A stretch of DNA of 64,000 nt from NCBI GenBank assembly GCA_963931865.1, contig OZ007509.1:18995227-19059226 (forward strand). The letters run 5' to 3'. The notes under the pieces are model-generated. The model was not told the DNA's origin, did no database searches, and saw only the letters and a program-made list of their open reading frames with translations. Source of the DNA: Axinella damicornis. Its lineage: Eukaryota > Porifera > Demospongiae > Axinellida > Axinellidae. The stretch's first letter is position 1. Every line of letters starts with the position of its first letter. Below, in pieces: positions 10,101 to 20,730 of this stretch. The position numbers and the translations under genes were made by a program.

Positions 10101-13096
10101 GCATGTATAGGGGGATCAAAGCAGAAGTATTAATCTATACACAATGTGTAATACCAATAGCTAGTGCCTGTACAAACTGATGTTCTTTATATAGGTTAGA
10201 CACTGAGACCAAGGGATCTACGCGATTTAGAAACCCGAGGGCCCTGGGCTGTAGCGTCCCGAGCGCAGCGAGGGCGCTACTAAGGGCCCGAGGGTTTCTA
10301 AATCGCGTAGATCCCATTGGTCTCAGTGTCTAACCGATTTAGAGTATAGCAACGGTAACTACGCTAGCGCTTCAGTTGTCAACAAAATAACCTACTAGTC
10401 GGAGGTCCTTTTCGACGAAATAACAGACTGGAAACGAGTACTACAGCAAGGCAGATACTAGCGCTGTGTGCCCTCGCTGTGCTCGGGACGCTACAGCCCA
10501 GGGCCCTCAGGTTTCTAGATCCCTTGGTCTAGAGTACAGCAACGGTAACTACGCTAGCGCTCCAGTTTTCAACAGAATAACTTACCATCGGATGTCCTTT
10601 TCGAAGAAATAACAGACTGGCTACGAGCAGCAGGTAAGCGCTGACAAGGCACGCGAGTGACTTGCGTGCACGAGCAGTCATATGGCTCCGCCCCTCAACT
10701 TGGCTCCACCCCACCAGTGCCGTCATATCATTTACCGCTTAGCTCCTCCTTCGAGCTCTCGTGTACTGATGTAGCCATCCAACAAAGACAAACACAGAGA
10801 AGTACGCAGACATGTGTACTGCCAATAATTCTAAAGCAGCTGCATGCTATAATTTTTATGTAGATGCGATATGCCATGGATTTCAAGTTGGCAGTAAACA
10901 ATAATTATGTATCCTGGGGGCTCAATAGAAAACCCCATAGAGGTTTTCTATTGAAGACGAGGTTTTCTATCAGATTTAGATACCTCGCAGTGAGTAATCT
11001 GATTGGTGGAATTGGTACAACTATACTCTAAATATTAGACAAGTAATAAAAAACATTTAAAATGTAACAGGATGTAGGGATACCAGAACTGCAAAAAGTA
11101 AGGAAACAAGGTAGGGATGATCACACAAAACAGTGAAGTATACAACCCCCTACAGAGATAATACGTGTATAATGAAAAAAGATATGTAGGGGGATTGTAT
11201 ACTTCACTGTTTTGTGTGATCATCCCTACCTTGTTTCCTTACTTTTTGCGGTTCTGGTATCCCTACATCCTGTTACATTTTAAATGTTTTTTATTACTTG
11301 TCTAATATTTAGAGTATAGTTGTACCAATTCCACCAATCAGATTACTCACTGCGAGGTATCTAAATCTGATAGAAAACCTCGTCTTATTACTTGTTTATG
11401 TCATTTTTTTTAGCAGCAGGCGCATGCATACTGGACTCTGGCATTTACACTGCCAGCAAGAATCAGACCCAAGCATCTCAAAAGCCAACCCTTTTCTGGA
11501 TGGATACTAAGCCAGTGCTCCCTGAGCTGAAGTAGTGTAGGTAAAATAGCTATACCAGATAGTAGTAGTGACACATTGTTGAGTCTTTAGATAGGCATTC
11601 ACCCCTCTCACAGAACACAGTCTAGTAACATATATAGCACAGAGAATTTACCTCAGTCTAGTTACGGTAACACAACAGCGCAAGGCACCTCTAATTCAGC
11701 GATCTTGAATAATAATTACGTATCGTTGCTAAGTGATCGTTTAAGTGCGCATGCGTACAAACATGAAAATGGCGTGACAAATGAAGCCATAGTTATTGAG
11801 TGGGCAGCTGTAGCCGCCTGGTGAAGACTTGGGAGGTTGCCAAAAAGCGATGGGCTGGTGCACTGCTCGGTGTAAAATGCTGCTGTTTCGTGCGAAAACC
11901 ATCATGAGGGATTGAGGCGACGTTGAGCTAGCCCGTCTGAAAGCAGAAAGAAAGAAAGAAGAAAGAAAAACAATTTGCCCGTTTTGCAAGTACCTGGTGT
12001 GGTACTTTCGCGACGATTTTTCGCGATGCGAGGAGTCTTGTTGGTCATGAAAACACTCGAAGATGAACGGTATGTGGTTATAAAGGCTTATAAGTGTACC
12101 GTTTCTGAGATTTGGAGAGATTCTTTTGTATTAGCATATATTACGTGTACGTCGTATCCCTACATACAGAGTCTACCGACTCTGTGACAGAGTCTACCGA
12201 CTCTGTGATACTGAAAGTACAGAAAATCACATAGTAGGCTAAGCTATCTACTAGCTCACTTGCTATTTTGATCTTATCGGTGCCGTAGAACTTCAGGAAG
12301 GCATTTTCGTCACTGTTCACAAACGACAGCCTGGTGAGATTGAAGAGTTCACCATAGGAGGCAGTGAGGAAATGAGTCATATCCTGGATCTCTGTATCTG
12401 GTTGGCATGGTAGTCGCATCGCTCCAGCTGCAGTGAATAACATACATATAGGCAATTGAAGCTTCCATTCAAATAGAAATTACTATAGCATGCAGACCTC
12501 CCGAGCTAGTATATACACTCACTCGATGGGGAAGTCTGGTAGCGAGGCTATCATCACGCATACATGCGAAAACCGTGAGCATTGTGATTTTTGAGGTACT
12601 TACCATCGGAATACAACCCCGGCGCAAAGTTGCCCCCTTGTTTATGCGACCTCGTTTGTCCGTCATCGATGTCACGGCCAATTGTCTTCACTCGTCCCCC
12701 AACCCGATCCTGCGTCTCCAATATCGTCACTGTGTGTCCGACCCTTGTAAGCTCGTGCGCAGCTACGAGACCGGCCATCCCCGCTCCAACAATGATTACA
12801 TGCTTAGGATTTTTGGTCTGTTCGACTTCGTCGGAGTCGGGATCGAATCTGGCGAAACCCTGATCGTACTTGTTGTACGTGAACGCCAGTCCTTTGTGAA
12901 CGATGTCCAGCAGGAACGGTTTCAGGAGGTCGCTTTGCTGCAGTACTCCTTCGACCTTCGGCGAGACCCCGCTCACGTAAGTAACATTAGATGAAGTAAC
13001 CAAGTCAATCGGTTCGACGACCGGATACTTTCCTAGGTCACCCGTCAACCAGTTGGGCTCATCTGCGATCCTGTTATGTTCGTATTTTGCAGCCAT
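7176..13096 (-). CDS. L-amino-acid oxidase-like flavin amine oxidase (3 exons)
   Basis: Exons (minus): 13096-12604, 12427 to about 12221 (12212 is an alternative), 8359-7176. Phases agree: exon 1 ends at a GTAAGT donor after one base of a codon, exon 2 starts after CACTGCAG and creates the GAMRLP block typical of LAAOs, exon 3 starts after CTCTCTTACAG. The protein is about 627 residues. Residues near 105-140 carry the FAD fold ([18 protein letters not shown]) and the RVGGRV motif; the C-terminus has the FAD-closing block [20 protein letters not shown]. The family oxidatively deaminates L-amino acids, releasing ammonia, a keto acid and peroxide. I start at the ATG at 13096; the frame extends two codons further only to a GTG. 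No signal peptide is evident. Least certain: the exon 2 donor and the substrate. Confidence 0.82.
8940..9165. repeat. Imperfect foldback in LAAO-like intron 2
   Basis: The phrase GTGTAGGCAAGGGCGCATCG with following bases recurs imperfectly in inverse orientation towards 9165 (ending near GTGTAGG). Inner arms around TAGACGGCATAG and CTATGCCGTCT also pair. It looks like an aged hairpin MITE. Confidence 0.5.
9210..9966. mobile_element. 757-bp MITE with perfect 17-bp inverted ends
   Basis: TTAAGGTGGCGGGCAAG at 9210-9226 and its exact complement at 9950-9966. Similarity continues into the subterminal bases (GTGAT / ATCATTG). TTAA lies at both extremes, so the target site may be TTAA. It lies in intron 2 of the LAAO-like gene and has no transposase. 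Confidence 0.7.
10194..10640. mobile_element. Foldback element plus partial tandem copy
   Basis: A ~50-bp arm (about 10194-10244, with GACACTGAGACCAAGG) pairs with 10284-10335. The following segment (about 10326-10440, with AGCAACGGTAACTACGCTAG) is repeated at about 10528-10625 with scattered differences, preceded by part of the hairpin arm, so at least 1.5 copies lie in tandem. Confidence 0.6.
10957..11384. repeat. Extended palindrome, arms ~200 bp
   Basis: About 85 bp at 10957-11045 (containing GATTTAGATACCTCGCAG) recurs in inverse orientation at 11286-11384, directly outside the 11041-11303 foldback. The pair forms one palindrome of about 430 bp inside LAAO-like intron 2. Confidence 0.75.
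11041..12174. mobile_element. Second copy of the 5523-6597 repeat segment
   Basis: Same order and orientation as 5523-6597: foldback, then the phrase GTGCGCATGCGTACAAACATG, an AGAA-rich tract, and the end CCCTACATACAGAGTC. The match stops at about 12174, some 40-50 bp before LAAO-like exon 2. The outer long TIRs of the 5366-6815 element are not seen here. Confidence 0.7.
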
Positions 13097-13920
13097 TTCC
13101 ACTCTGAAGTTGACTTACTGACTGCACTGAACAGCTCGGATTCTGAGCCAAATTTATACAAGTGCGAAAGTCCCATACATGTAGCAGGAAGTGCTAGTGT
13201 GTACGACGTCACCAGCACTCGCGTGGCTTCATAGCAACTTTGATGACATCATGGCCAAGGCTGTGCTGAAAGTTGTGCCATGCTGCACCATGCTGCTTTT
13301 TTTTTCGCTTGATCGTATGGCACGCCGTTAGTAACAAAAATCACTGTTTTCACACGACGTCCTATAAATAAGCATACACGACGTCGTATGAACTTAGAAA
13401 CTCTGTCGCAAAAGGCAGCAAAAAACAAACAAAAAAAAACCCTGAGTAGCTATAAGCGCATAGTGTAGCATGAGCGTGGAAAGCGCCTCTACAGCATATC
13501 CCTGGTTCTAAGCTGCCTGTACTACACCACTATGCTACTGCGTTTCGCTGGGAAAATGCTAATGCTTTCCTAGTTTCATAGTCCTCCCATACATAGGCAT
13601 ATACAAAACTAATGTCTAACCCGGAGTATAAGGATTTGATTTTTGTTACGAACGGCGTGCCATAGTTCCGCGCTCCGTTCCGCGCTCCGCGCCGCGTTTA
13701 TACCTACGACTTTACAGTACGGATCGCGGAACACCGAACGCGGCGCGGAGCGCGGAACGGACGGACATGTTCCAACGGAACGGAAAATAACAGTACCAAC
13801 AGCATGCGTATATGCAACGCGCACGCGTGCACAAACGCATGCAGCCTCGTGTGGCATTCGGTCATAAACGTGCATAAGCGTACGTGTATGCCTCTCGGCT
13901 TCGCGTCCATGGTTGTGTTA
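13097..13920. other. Spacer upstream of the LAAO-like gene with a GC-rich foldback
   Basis: Should include the LAAO-like promoter. At about 13676-13699 and 13735-13758 a GC-rich arm (CGCGCTCCGCGCCGCGTTT) pairs with its inverse, giving a stable hairpin. No exon recognised. Confidence 0.45.
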
Positions 13921-14117
13921 CTGCTGATTGCGTTGACCTTGCAAATTCAAAGTGGGAAGTGCTGTGCACTTGGTGGATTTCTAATTGAGTTATGGTCAAT
14001 AGTGTAGTAGTGTATGCAGCAGTTTGCTGCATGTGCATTGGTACCATAACTCAATTAGAAACCACCAAGTGCACAGCACTTCCCACTTTGAATTTGCAAG
14101 GTCAACGCAATCAGCAG
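13921..14117. mobile_element. Near-perfect 197-bp hairpin element
   Basis: Arms 13921-13995 and 14044-14117 are complementary with about one difference around a 48-bp loop; tips are CTGCTGATTGCGTTGACC and its complement. The near identity suggests recent origin or gene conversion between arms. No coding content. Confidence 0.75.
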
Positions 14118-14401
14118 TACGAGTGAAAGTGAACTTCTCAAGAAGCTTGATCGCGCTCAAGTTGTATTTCCCTAGCTACGTATATATGCTGTATCAGAGA
14201 ACGCGGTAGCTATGCAGAACCGCTAATAGTATTCACAAACCACAGGTGCCAGATATAGGCCAAGATAGGCCATGGACTTTATCACAGTGCTGTTTAGGTT
14301 TACGTAGGGGTGTTGGACGCTCGTCCTTCGTGGCGCGGATATGCTCCTGGTACCCACTAGATATTATATGTACTTATGAACAGATCCCTGTGTATCTACA
14401 G

Positions 14402-14532
14402 ATATCGATGAGTGTACAGAGGATGCAAGCTCCTGTGACGCGAATGCTTACTGTACCAACACCTTCGGTAGCTTCTTCTGTATTTGCCGTGCTGGTTTCA
14501 CTGGGGATGGAGTTAATAATGAACGAGCATAA
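14402..14532 (+). pseudogene. Orphan calcium-binding EGF-like exon
   Basis: After an acceptor (GTGTATCTACAG) the sequence encodes DIDECTEDASSC, then NTFGSFFCICRAGFTGDG, the signature of a calcium-binding EGF domain (DIDEC calcium site, five of six cysteines, GSFxC hydroxylation-type region, GFTGDG). It starts in phase 1, as cbEGF exons usually do. The frame then reads a few unrelated residues to a TAA at 14530-14532, without the sixth cysteine or a donor in the right phase. A transposon begins 43 bp later. No other exon of such a gene is visible nearby, so it is probably a stranded fragment, though a distant gene could use it. Confidence 0.6.
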
Positions 14533-14574
14533 TGTGAGCATAATCTTGGAAGCATAATAAATTATTGAAGCAGA

Positions 14575-16036
14575 TAAGGTAGGAAACATGGGTTCAGCTG
14601 CAGCGATCTCCGAAACCAAGTTGATGGATAAATGCAGTGGCGGATCCAGGGGGGGGGCCAGGGGGGCCGGTGCCCCCCCCCCCTGGCTAGAGAAAATAAT
14701 TTTTTTTATATAGCTAGCTGCCGCTACGTTGCAACTCCTGGCCTGGCGCCATGGCCTCCTCAGCTCGCAATATCGTGCGTTGCCTGAAACCGAACGGCTT
14801 GGGAACGAGACCACGATCTAGTATACCCCTCCGTGTACGTACGTATTACGTTCGTGAGCGAAATAAGCAAGGAAGAAGCTCATGGCGGCCCTGGGACCTG
14901 CAATCCTCGTACATCTGGAACTTGCAGTGCAAAGCGCGAAGGTGCCACGAGAGCCCATCCTGAGAAGTGAAAAATGAAGGCGAAAAAATTTTTCCGCGCT
15001 TCGCGCGGACTGATCGGCGCTACGCGCCTCTATGCACTGCCTCCGGCAGCGTTTCATATACGGTGCCCCCCCCTTTCAGAAATCCTGTATCCGCCCCTGA
15101 AATGGGCAGCATCAAAGCGTACACAAGTTTCAGCAATAGTTTGCATCAAACAGCTCCCTCTGCTTGAAAACGCCATAAAACTCAATTTTAAGGCCCTCTA
15201 CTAAACTGAAAATTTGAACCCTCTCCAAGGCCCCACCCACACTCTGACCCCATCATCAATACACACACAAAGCAGGCCAAAAAACAACGGATGGATTTAC
15301 CACCTGCTCTCTTCAGTTGCAGGCTACAGCCCAAAACTCACTGCCACCCTCAAAAACAGAGCTTTGGCTACCCTAGGCTTTCAAATAAAATTCCACGCAC
15401 ACCAACTAAAACAGACCAAAGCCAAGGCCAGTTTCCAAAAGGTCAACCTACCCCCTGCAAAACTAGGGATGCTTTTCCACGTTCACCTCTCGGTTACAGA
15501 ATTTTGGCCACACATCTACTCCCTCTCACCAGCTCAGTCCAGCTACCAAACCAGCCAAATTCGCCCTAACACGAAAATGGGCGGGGCCTGTAATGCCGAA
15601 AGGTCAACTCTCTAGAGTACCTTGGCCAGGGAGCTGTCGGAGGCTGTTCACTTTCCAGGCTGTTCTTCGGCCACTTCAGCAGACCCACAAACATTCCTGC
15701 TCACTCCACCTAGCTATTCACACTCAGATAGCCCATCGCTACATTCGATAAGCCAGAATAGCTCCTTACTTAAAAAAAAAAAGAAAAAAAAAAAAGAGTG
15801 TTCTAACAAATCTTCAAAGTACCGCACGGCCACATCAGAGTACCGATTTGAAACTTGAAAGGGCTGCTAGCCGCATCAAAGAGCTAGAGAAGCCCCCCTT
15901 GTTTATTCCGGTTGCCGCCATGGGAAAACGTAAACAGATTAATAACTCTATTTAACCGTATGCGAGTGACGTCATCTCATTAATTATTGATGAGCAAAAT
16001 TGCACGATTTTGCCGATGTCATGCTTCCTACCTTAA
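14575..16036. mobile_element. Inverted second copy of the 3010-4595 transposon
   Basis: Starts TAAGGTAGGAAAC and ends TTCCTACCTTAA; the whole interior matches 3010-4595 in reverse orientation. It lacks the 3258-3869 insertion but has its own insertion at 14635-15099. Its plus-strand open frames (15214-15615 and overlapping ones) match the minus-strand frames of the sister copy and show no known domain. Confidence 0.65.
14635..15099. mobile_element. hAT-like element with CAGTGGCGGATCCAGG ends
   Basis: A 465-bp insertion with terminal inverted repeats CAGTGGCGGATCCAGG and (from the right) CAGGGGCGGATACAGG. It is flanked by AAATG at 14630-14634 and 15100-15104, a 5-bp target duplication. The empty site is visible in the sister element near 4536-4545, which has a single copy. 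CAG tips are typical of hAT elements; a 5-bp duplication is shorter than the usual 8. Confidence 0.7.
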
Positions 16037-17035
16037 GACTAGAGAATTATTTTTTAATTCACCAAGGCCTACAGCTAGTGTGTAAACACTAGTAATCACA
16101 ATTTCACACTTACTAGGAGCATGCTGCTACTGCTTCACCACTGATTGCCTACGTCATACTGCTGAGATGGTGGAACCTATATGGCAGTTTTGTTATGAAC
16201 CCTTGATTTCATGAGATAGTGAGGCCCCCCTTTAGCTAGCTACCCATTCACCCACCAATTTTGATGTGCCTTGATATTCGGCTACACATTGCAAAGGAGC
16301 CACAGCAGCTAGAGATGGAGGAAAGACTGTGCTATCTTCTGAACTTTACGGTAAGTCTCTATCTGCTTCCAGTCAGAAATTAGAGCTGATTTCGAGTCCT
16401 GAAATTATTGTACTACACATGGGATTTTATCGCTCTTCCTCATCTGTGTATTATTGTCAACGCAAACCAAAGAACAGGTAGGCCTGGGAACGAGGCTAGG
16501 ATTTCATAATAGTTGACTGCACGACCCTTTGTGAGCGACCAAGCCAAGCAGAGAGCCTCCAAACCAATTGCAAGCCATGCAAAATATAACTCCTTGTAGC
16601 CAAAGCTACTTACTACGATGCACTGTCAGACTCCCTCCTCTATAGATTCTTCAACCTTATGAGCGTCGTTTCCTTTTTGCCTTTCACGTTTGTACAGACT
16701 GCTGTTACGATACCTATATATACGGTAATACCTGAGTCTTATTTGTTATCCAACAGCTGTTCATAGTTTCGTTAGTGAGTGGTTACCTTAGCGATGTGAG
16801 TATACCGTGGCTCTACCCTACTGTATGGGCTGGGTTATGTTATACCTTATACCACTATTCAAATCCTTTACTCAGCTAATTAAGTGTCAGCAGTGAAGTC
16901 GTGTGAATGCCTGGCCTTGGGAGCCAGGAATGGACTTTAGGAAATCCTTGAATTACACAAGGATTTCCCCCTCAGTGCACATTCACACTTAGAGGAATCA
17001 TGCAGGGCTTACACTAAAGCTTGCCTATAGCAGCT
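16037..17035. other. Spacer with one possible small exon
   Basis: Mostly featureless. At 16315-16350 an ATG opens 12 codons (MEERLCYLLNFT) ending at a strong GTAAGT donor, so a short first exon is possible, but I find no partner exon. Half of a TAGCCTCG-type hairpin lies near 16477-16500. Confidence 0.25.
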
Positions 17036-17076
17036 TTATATCTATCTATCTATCTATCTATCTACCAATCTATCTA
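17036..17076. repeat. (TATC)n microsatellite
   Basis: About ten TATC units, one interrupted, just before the minisatellite array. Confidence 0.8.
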
Positions 17077-17159
17077 TGTACCGAGCCACTCACCAGGGCT
17101 CATCCGATAGCATATGTACCGAGCCACTCACCAGAGCTCATCCCATAGATCATACTATG

Positions 17160-18770
17160 CACAATGCAATACTTAATGTCAATGCAATGCAAATGTCAAT
17201 GTCAATGCAGTCATTGTCAATGTCAATGCAGCCAATGTCAATGTCAATGCAGCCAATTAATGTCAATGCAGTCATTGTCAATGTCAATGCAGCCAATGTC
17301 AATGCAGCCAATGTCAATGTCAATGCAGCCAATTAATGTCAATATTAATGCAGTCATTGTCAATGTCAATGCAGCCAATGTCAATGCAGCCAATGTCAAT
17401 GTCAATGCAGCCAATTAATGTCAATGCAGTCATTGTCAATGTCAATGCAGCCAATGTCAATGCAGCCAATGTCAATGTCAATGCACCCAATGTCAATTCA
17501 CCCAATGTCAGTGCAGCCAATGTCAATGCAGCCAATGTCAATGCAGCCAATGTCAATGTACCCAATGTCAATGCAGCAAATGTCAATGCAGCCAATGTCA
17601 TTAATGCAGTCAATGTCAATGCAGCCAATGTCAATGTAGCCAATATGTCAATGCAGCCAATGTCAATGAACCCAATGTCAATGCAGCCAATGTCAATGCA
17701 GTCAATGTCAATGTAGCCAATGTCAATGCAGCCACTGTCAATGCAGCCAATGTCAATGAACCCAATGTCAATGCAGCCAATGTCAATGCAGCCAATGTCA
17801 ATGCAGCCAATGACAATGTAGCCAATGTCAAAGCAGCCAATGTCAATGCAGCCAATGTCAATGCAGCCAATGTCAATGCAGTCAATGTCAATGTACAATG
17901 TCAATGCAGCCAATGTCAATGCAGCCAATGTCAATGAACCCAATGTCAATGCAGCCAATGTCAATGCAGCCAATGTCAATGTAGCCAATGTCAATGCAGC
18001 CAATGTCAATGTAGTCAATATGTCAATGCAGCCAATGTCAATGAACCCAATGGCAATGCAGCCAATGTCAATGCAGCCAATGTCAATGTAGCCAATGTCA
18101 ATGCAGCCAATGTCAATGCAGCCAATGTCAATGAACCCAATGTCAATGCAGCCAATGTCAATGCAGCCAATGTCAATGCAGCCAATGTCAATGTAGCCAA
18201 TGTCAAAGCAGCCAATGTCAATGCAGCCAATGTCAATGCAGCCAATGTCAATGTAATCAATGTCAATGTACAATGTCAATGCAGCCAATGTCAATGCAGC
18301 CAATGTCAATGAACCCAATGTCAATGCAGCCAATGTCAATGCAGCCAATGTCAATGTAGCCAATGTCAATGCAGCCAATGTCAATGCAGCCAACGTCAAT
18401 GCAGTCAATGTCAATGCAGCCAATGTCAAAGCACCCAATGTCAATGCAGTCAATGTCAATGTACAATGTCAATGCAGCCAATGTCAATGCAGCCAATGTC
18501 AATGAACCCAATGTCAATGCAGCCAATGTCAATGCAGCCAATGTCAATGCAGCCAATGTCAATGTAGCCAATGTCAATGCAGCCAATGTCAATGCAGCCA
18601 ATGTCAATGCAGTCAATGTCAATGCAGCCAATGTCAAAGCACCCAATGTCAATGCATGCAGTCAATGTCAATGTACCAATGCAGTCAACGTCAATGTAGC
18701 CAATGTCAATGTCAATGCACCCAATGTAAATGCACCCAATGTCAATGTCAGTGTAAATGTAGCCAAGCCA
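17160..18770. repeat. 15-bp minisatellite array, block 1
   Basis: About 1.6 kb of units like CAATGTCAATGCAGC with variants (GTAGC, GAACC, CAGTC, AAAGC) and some 6-bp CAATGT insertions or deletions. As 15 is divisible by three, five of the six frames stay open for long stretches and translate to NVNAA, MSMQP, QCQCS, LTLAA or DIGCI repeats. These frames lack conserved non-repeat domains, are interrupted by indels and are flanked by transposon debris, so I treat them as artefacts of a non-coding satellite. Confidence 0.9.
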
Positions 18771-19490
18771 AGCCGGAGAGCCAAGACAAGACAAGCCAAC
18801 CCGGGGAGGCAAGTCAAGCATAGCCAGGGAGCCCATGCAGCCAAATCAAGCCTAGCCGGATGCCAGGGAGCCAAGCCAAGCCAAGCCAAGCCAAGCCAAG
18901 CCAAGCCAAGCCAAGCCAAGCCAAGCCAAACCAAGCCAAGCCAAGCCAAGTCAAGCCAAGTCAAGCCAAGCCAAACCAGGGAGCCAAGCCAAGCCAAGCC
19001 AAGCCCAAGTCAAGCCAAGCCAAGCCAAGCCAAGTCAAGCCAAGTCAAGCCAAGCCAAGCCAAGCCAAGCCAAGCCAAGCCAAGCCAAGCCAGTAGCCAA
19101 GCCAAGCCAAGCCAATCAGCTAAACCAAGCCAATCAGCTAAGCCAAGCCAAGCCAAGCCAAACCAGGGACCTAAGTCAAGCCAAGCCAGGGAGCCAAGCC
19201 AAGCCAAGCCAGGGAGCCAAGCCAAGCCTAACCAAGCCAAGCCAAGCCAAGCCAAGCCAAGCCAAGCCAAGTCACGCCAAGCCAAGTCAAGCCAAGCCAA
19301 GCCAAGCCAAGCCAAGCCAAGCCAGTAGCCAAGCCGGCAAGCCAATCAGGTAAGCCAAGCCAAGCCAGTAGCCAAGCCAAGCCAATCAGCTAAGCCAAGT
19401 CAAGTAGGGGAGTCAGCCAAGCCAAAACACCGGGGAGCCAAGCCAAGCCATGCTGAGAAGCCATGGAGTCAAGCTAATCAAGTCAATCCG
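18765..19490. repeat. (AAGCC)n pentamer tract
   Basis: A degenerate array of AAGCC units interrupted by AGGGAGCC and AATCAGCTAAGCC variants, taking over directly where minisatellite block 1 ends. It gives spurious SQAKP-type open frames. Confidence 0.9.
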
Positions 19491-19599
19491 AGTCAGGGAA
19501 CCAAGCCAAGCGAGCCAATCCAAGCCACACCAAGCCATTGCCAAACATGGGCATGGCTCAAGATTGCCATCCAGCATGTAATGCCTTCGTCTCTATTCA

Positions 19600-19866
19600 T
19601 CAGTGTATCCATGTCCAGGAGGCATATGTGGAAAGCTTCTTGATGAGTAGTGTAGTGTTGTTTGCCATCTCGTCCAACACCGTGATCTTGTCCCAATCTA
19701 CCTGGTGATGATGGTTCCGGGCATCATCTGCGATGGTCTGATTACTCCAGCTCACCCTTCTGGTAGCCACCTTGTGCTCCTTCATTCTGGTCTTGTGTGC
19801 TGTCTTTGTCTTCCCTATGTTGTCATGTCCACAGCTGCAGGGGACTTGGTGTATGACATTAGACAA
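19600..19866 (-). pseudogene. GIY-YIG endonuclease domain fragment (left arm)
   Basis: An 88-codon open stretch has the retroelement GIY-YIG core: NVIHQVPCSCG, then a degraded NIGKTKTAHKTRMKEHK, then TIADDARNHHHQVDWDKI. The second catalytic strand reads NIG where YIG is expected, and the N-terminal RT part is broken by stops towards 20160. It is a relic of a Penelope-like or related element. The cysteine pair and the RxxEHK helix support the call; the exact clade is not determined. Confidence 0.65.
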
Positions 19867-20474
19867 CTCTCAGATTGGATCTTGATCTACCTAGCACCAG
19901 CTGTTCACAGAGTGTTGGTGCTGATTGGAAGACAGTCTTGATGTTGTATCATCTGCAAACCTGTCGCATATCCTCACTCAGTCCTGCCACGTAGGGAACA
20001 AATGCTCTTCGCTTCAGACTCTTCAGTTGGCTCTGCTGCGGTACATGGACTTACTAACTGTCTTCACAAATGTGTCTGGATACCTGTTACCTTCCATGGC
20101 TTCTCTGAGATGTTCTTCTCCTGTTACTATGGCCACATCTAGAACAACAGTTTGTGCCTGTGAAAGGGCGCCTCTTTCACAGGATACAAACTGTCGTTCA
20201 GGGTGTGACCACGGTAACAGGAGAAGAACACCTCAGAGAAGTCATGGAAGGTAACAGGTATCCAGACACATTTGTGAAGACAGTTAGCAAGTCCATGTAC
20301 CACAGCAGAGCCAACTGAAGAGTCTGAAGCGAAGAGCATTTGTTCCCTACGTGGCAGGACTGAGTGAGGATATGAGACAGGTGTGCAGATGATACAACAT
20401 CAAGACTGTCTTCCAATCAGCACCAACACTGTGGACAGCTGGTGCTAGGTAAAGATGAAGATCCGTTCGGAAAG

Positions 20475-20730
20475 ATGTCTAATGTCATATACCAGGTCCC
20501 TTGCAGCTGGGACATGCCAACATAGGGGAGACAACGACAGCACACAAGATCAGGATGAAGGAGCACAAGGTGGCTACCAGAAGGGGTGAGCTGGAGAAAT
20601 CAGACCATCGCAGAAGATGACTGGAACCATCGTCATGAGGTAGATTAGGACAAGATTAAGGTGTTGGATGAGATGGCAAACAACAGTACACTACTCATCA
20701 AGAAGCCTTCCACATATGCCTCATGGACAC
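20475..20730 (+). pseudogene. GIY-YIG endonuclease domain fragment (right arm)
   Basis: Starts MSNVIYQVPCS as in the left arm but loses frame a few codons later at a small deletion, then shows further stops. Upstream (about 20225-20470) there are broken traces of the RT C-terminal region. It is inverted relative to the left arm. Confidence 0.6.

Noticed and set aside
15214..15615. 133-codon frame inside the 14575-16036 element, with a counterpart at 4025-4354
   Set aside because: Both copies are degenerate, have overlapping alternative frames and no transposase or other known motif.
17320..18459. Minus-strand open frame of 379 codons
   Set aside because: Made entirely of the 15-bp minisatellite; alternates between LTLAA and DIGCI readings wherever indels shift the frame.
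18363..19328. Plus-strand open frame of 321 codons ending in SQAKP repeats
   Set aside because: Runs from the 15-bp satellite into the AAGCC tract; no non-repeat domain.
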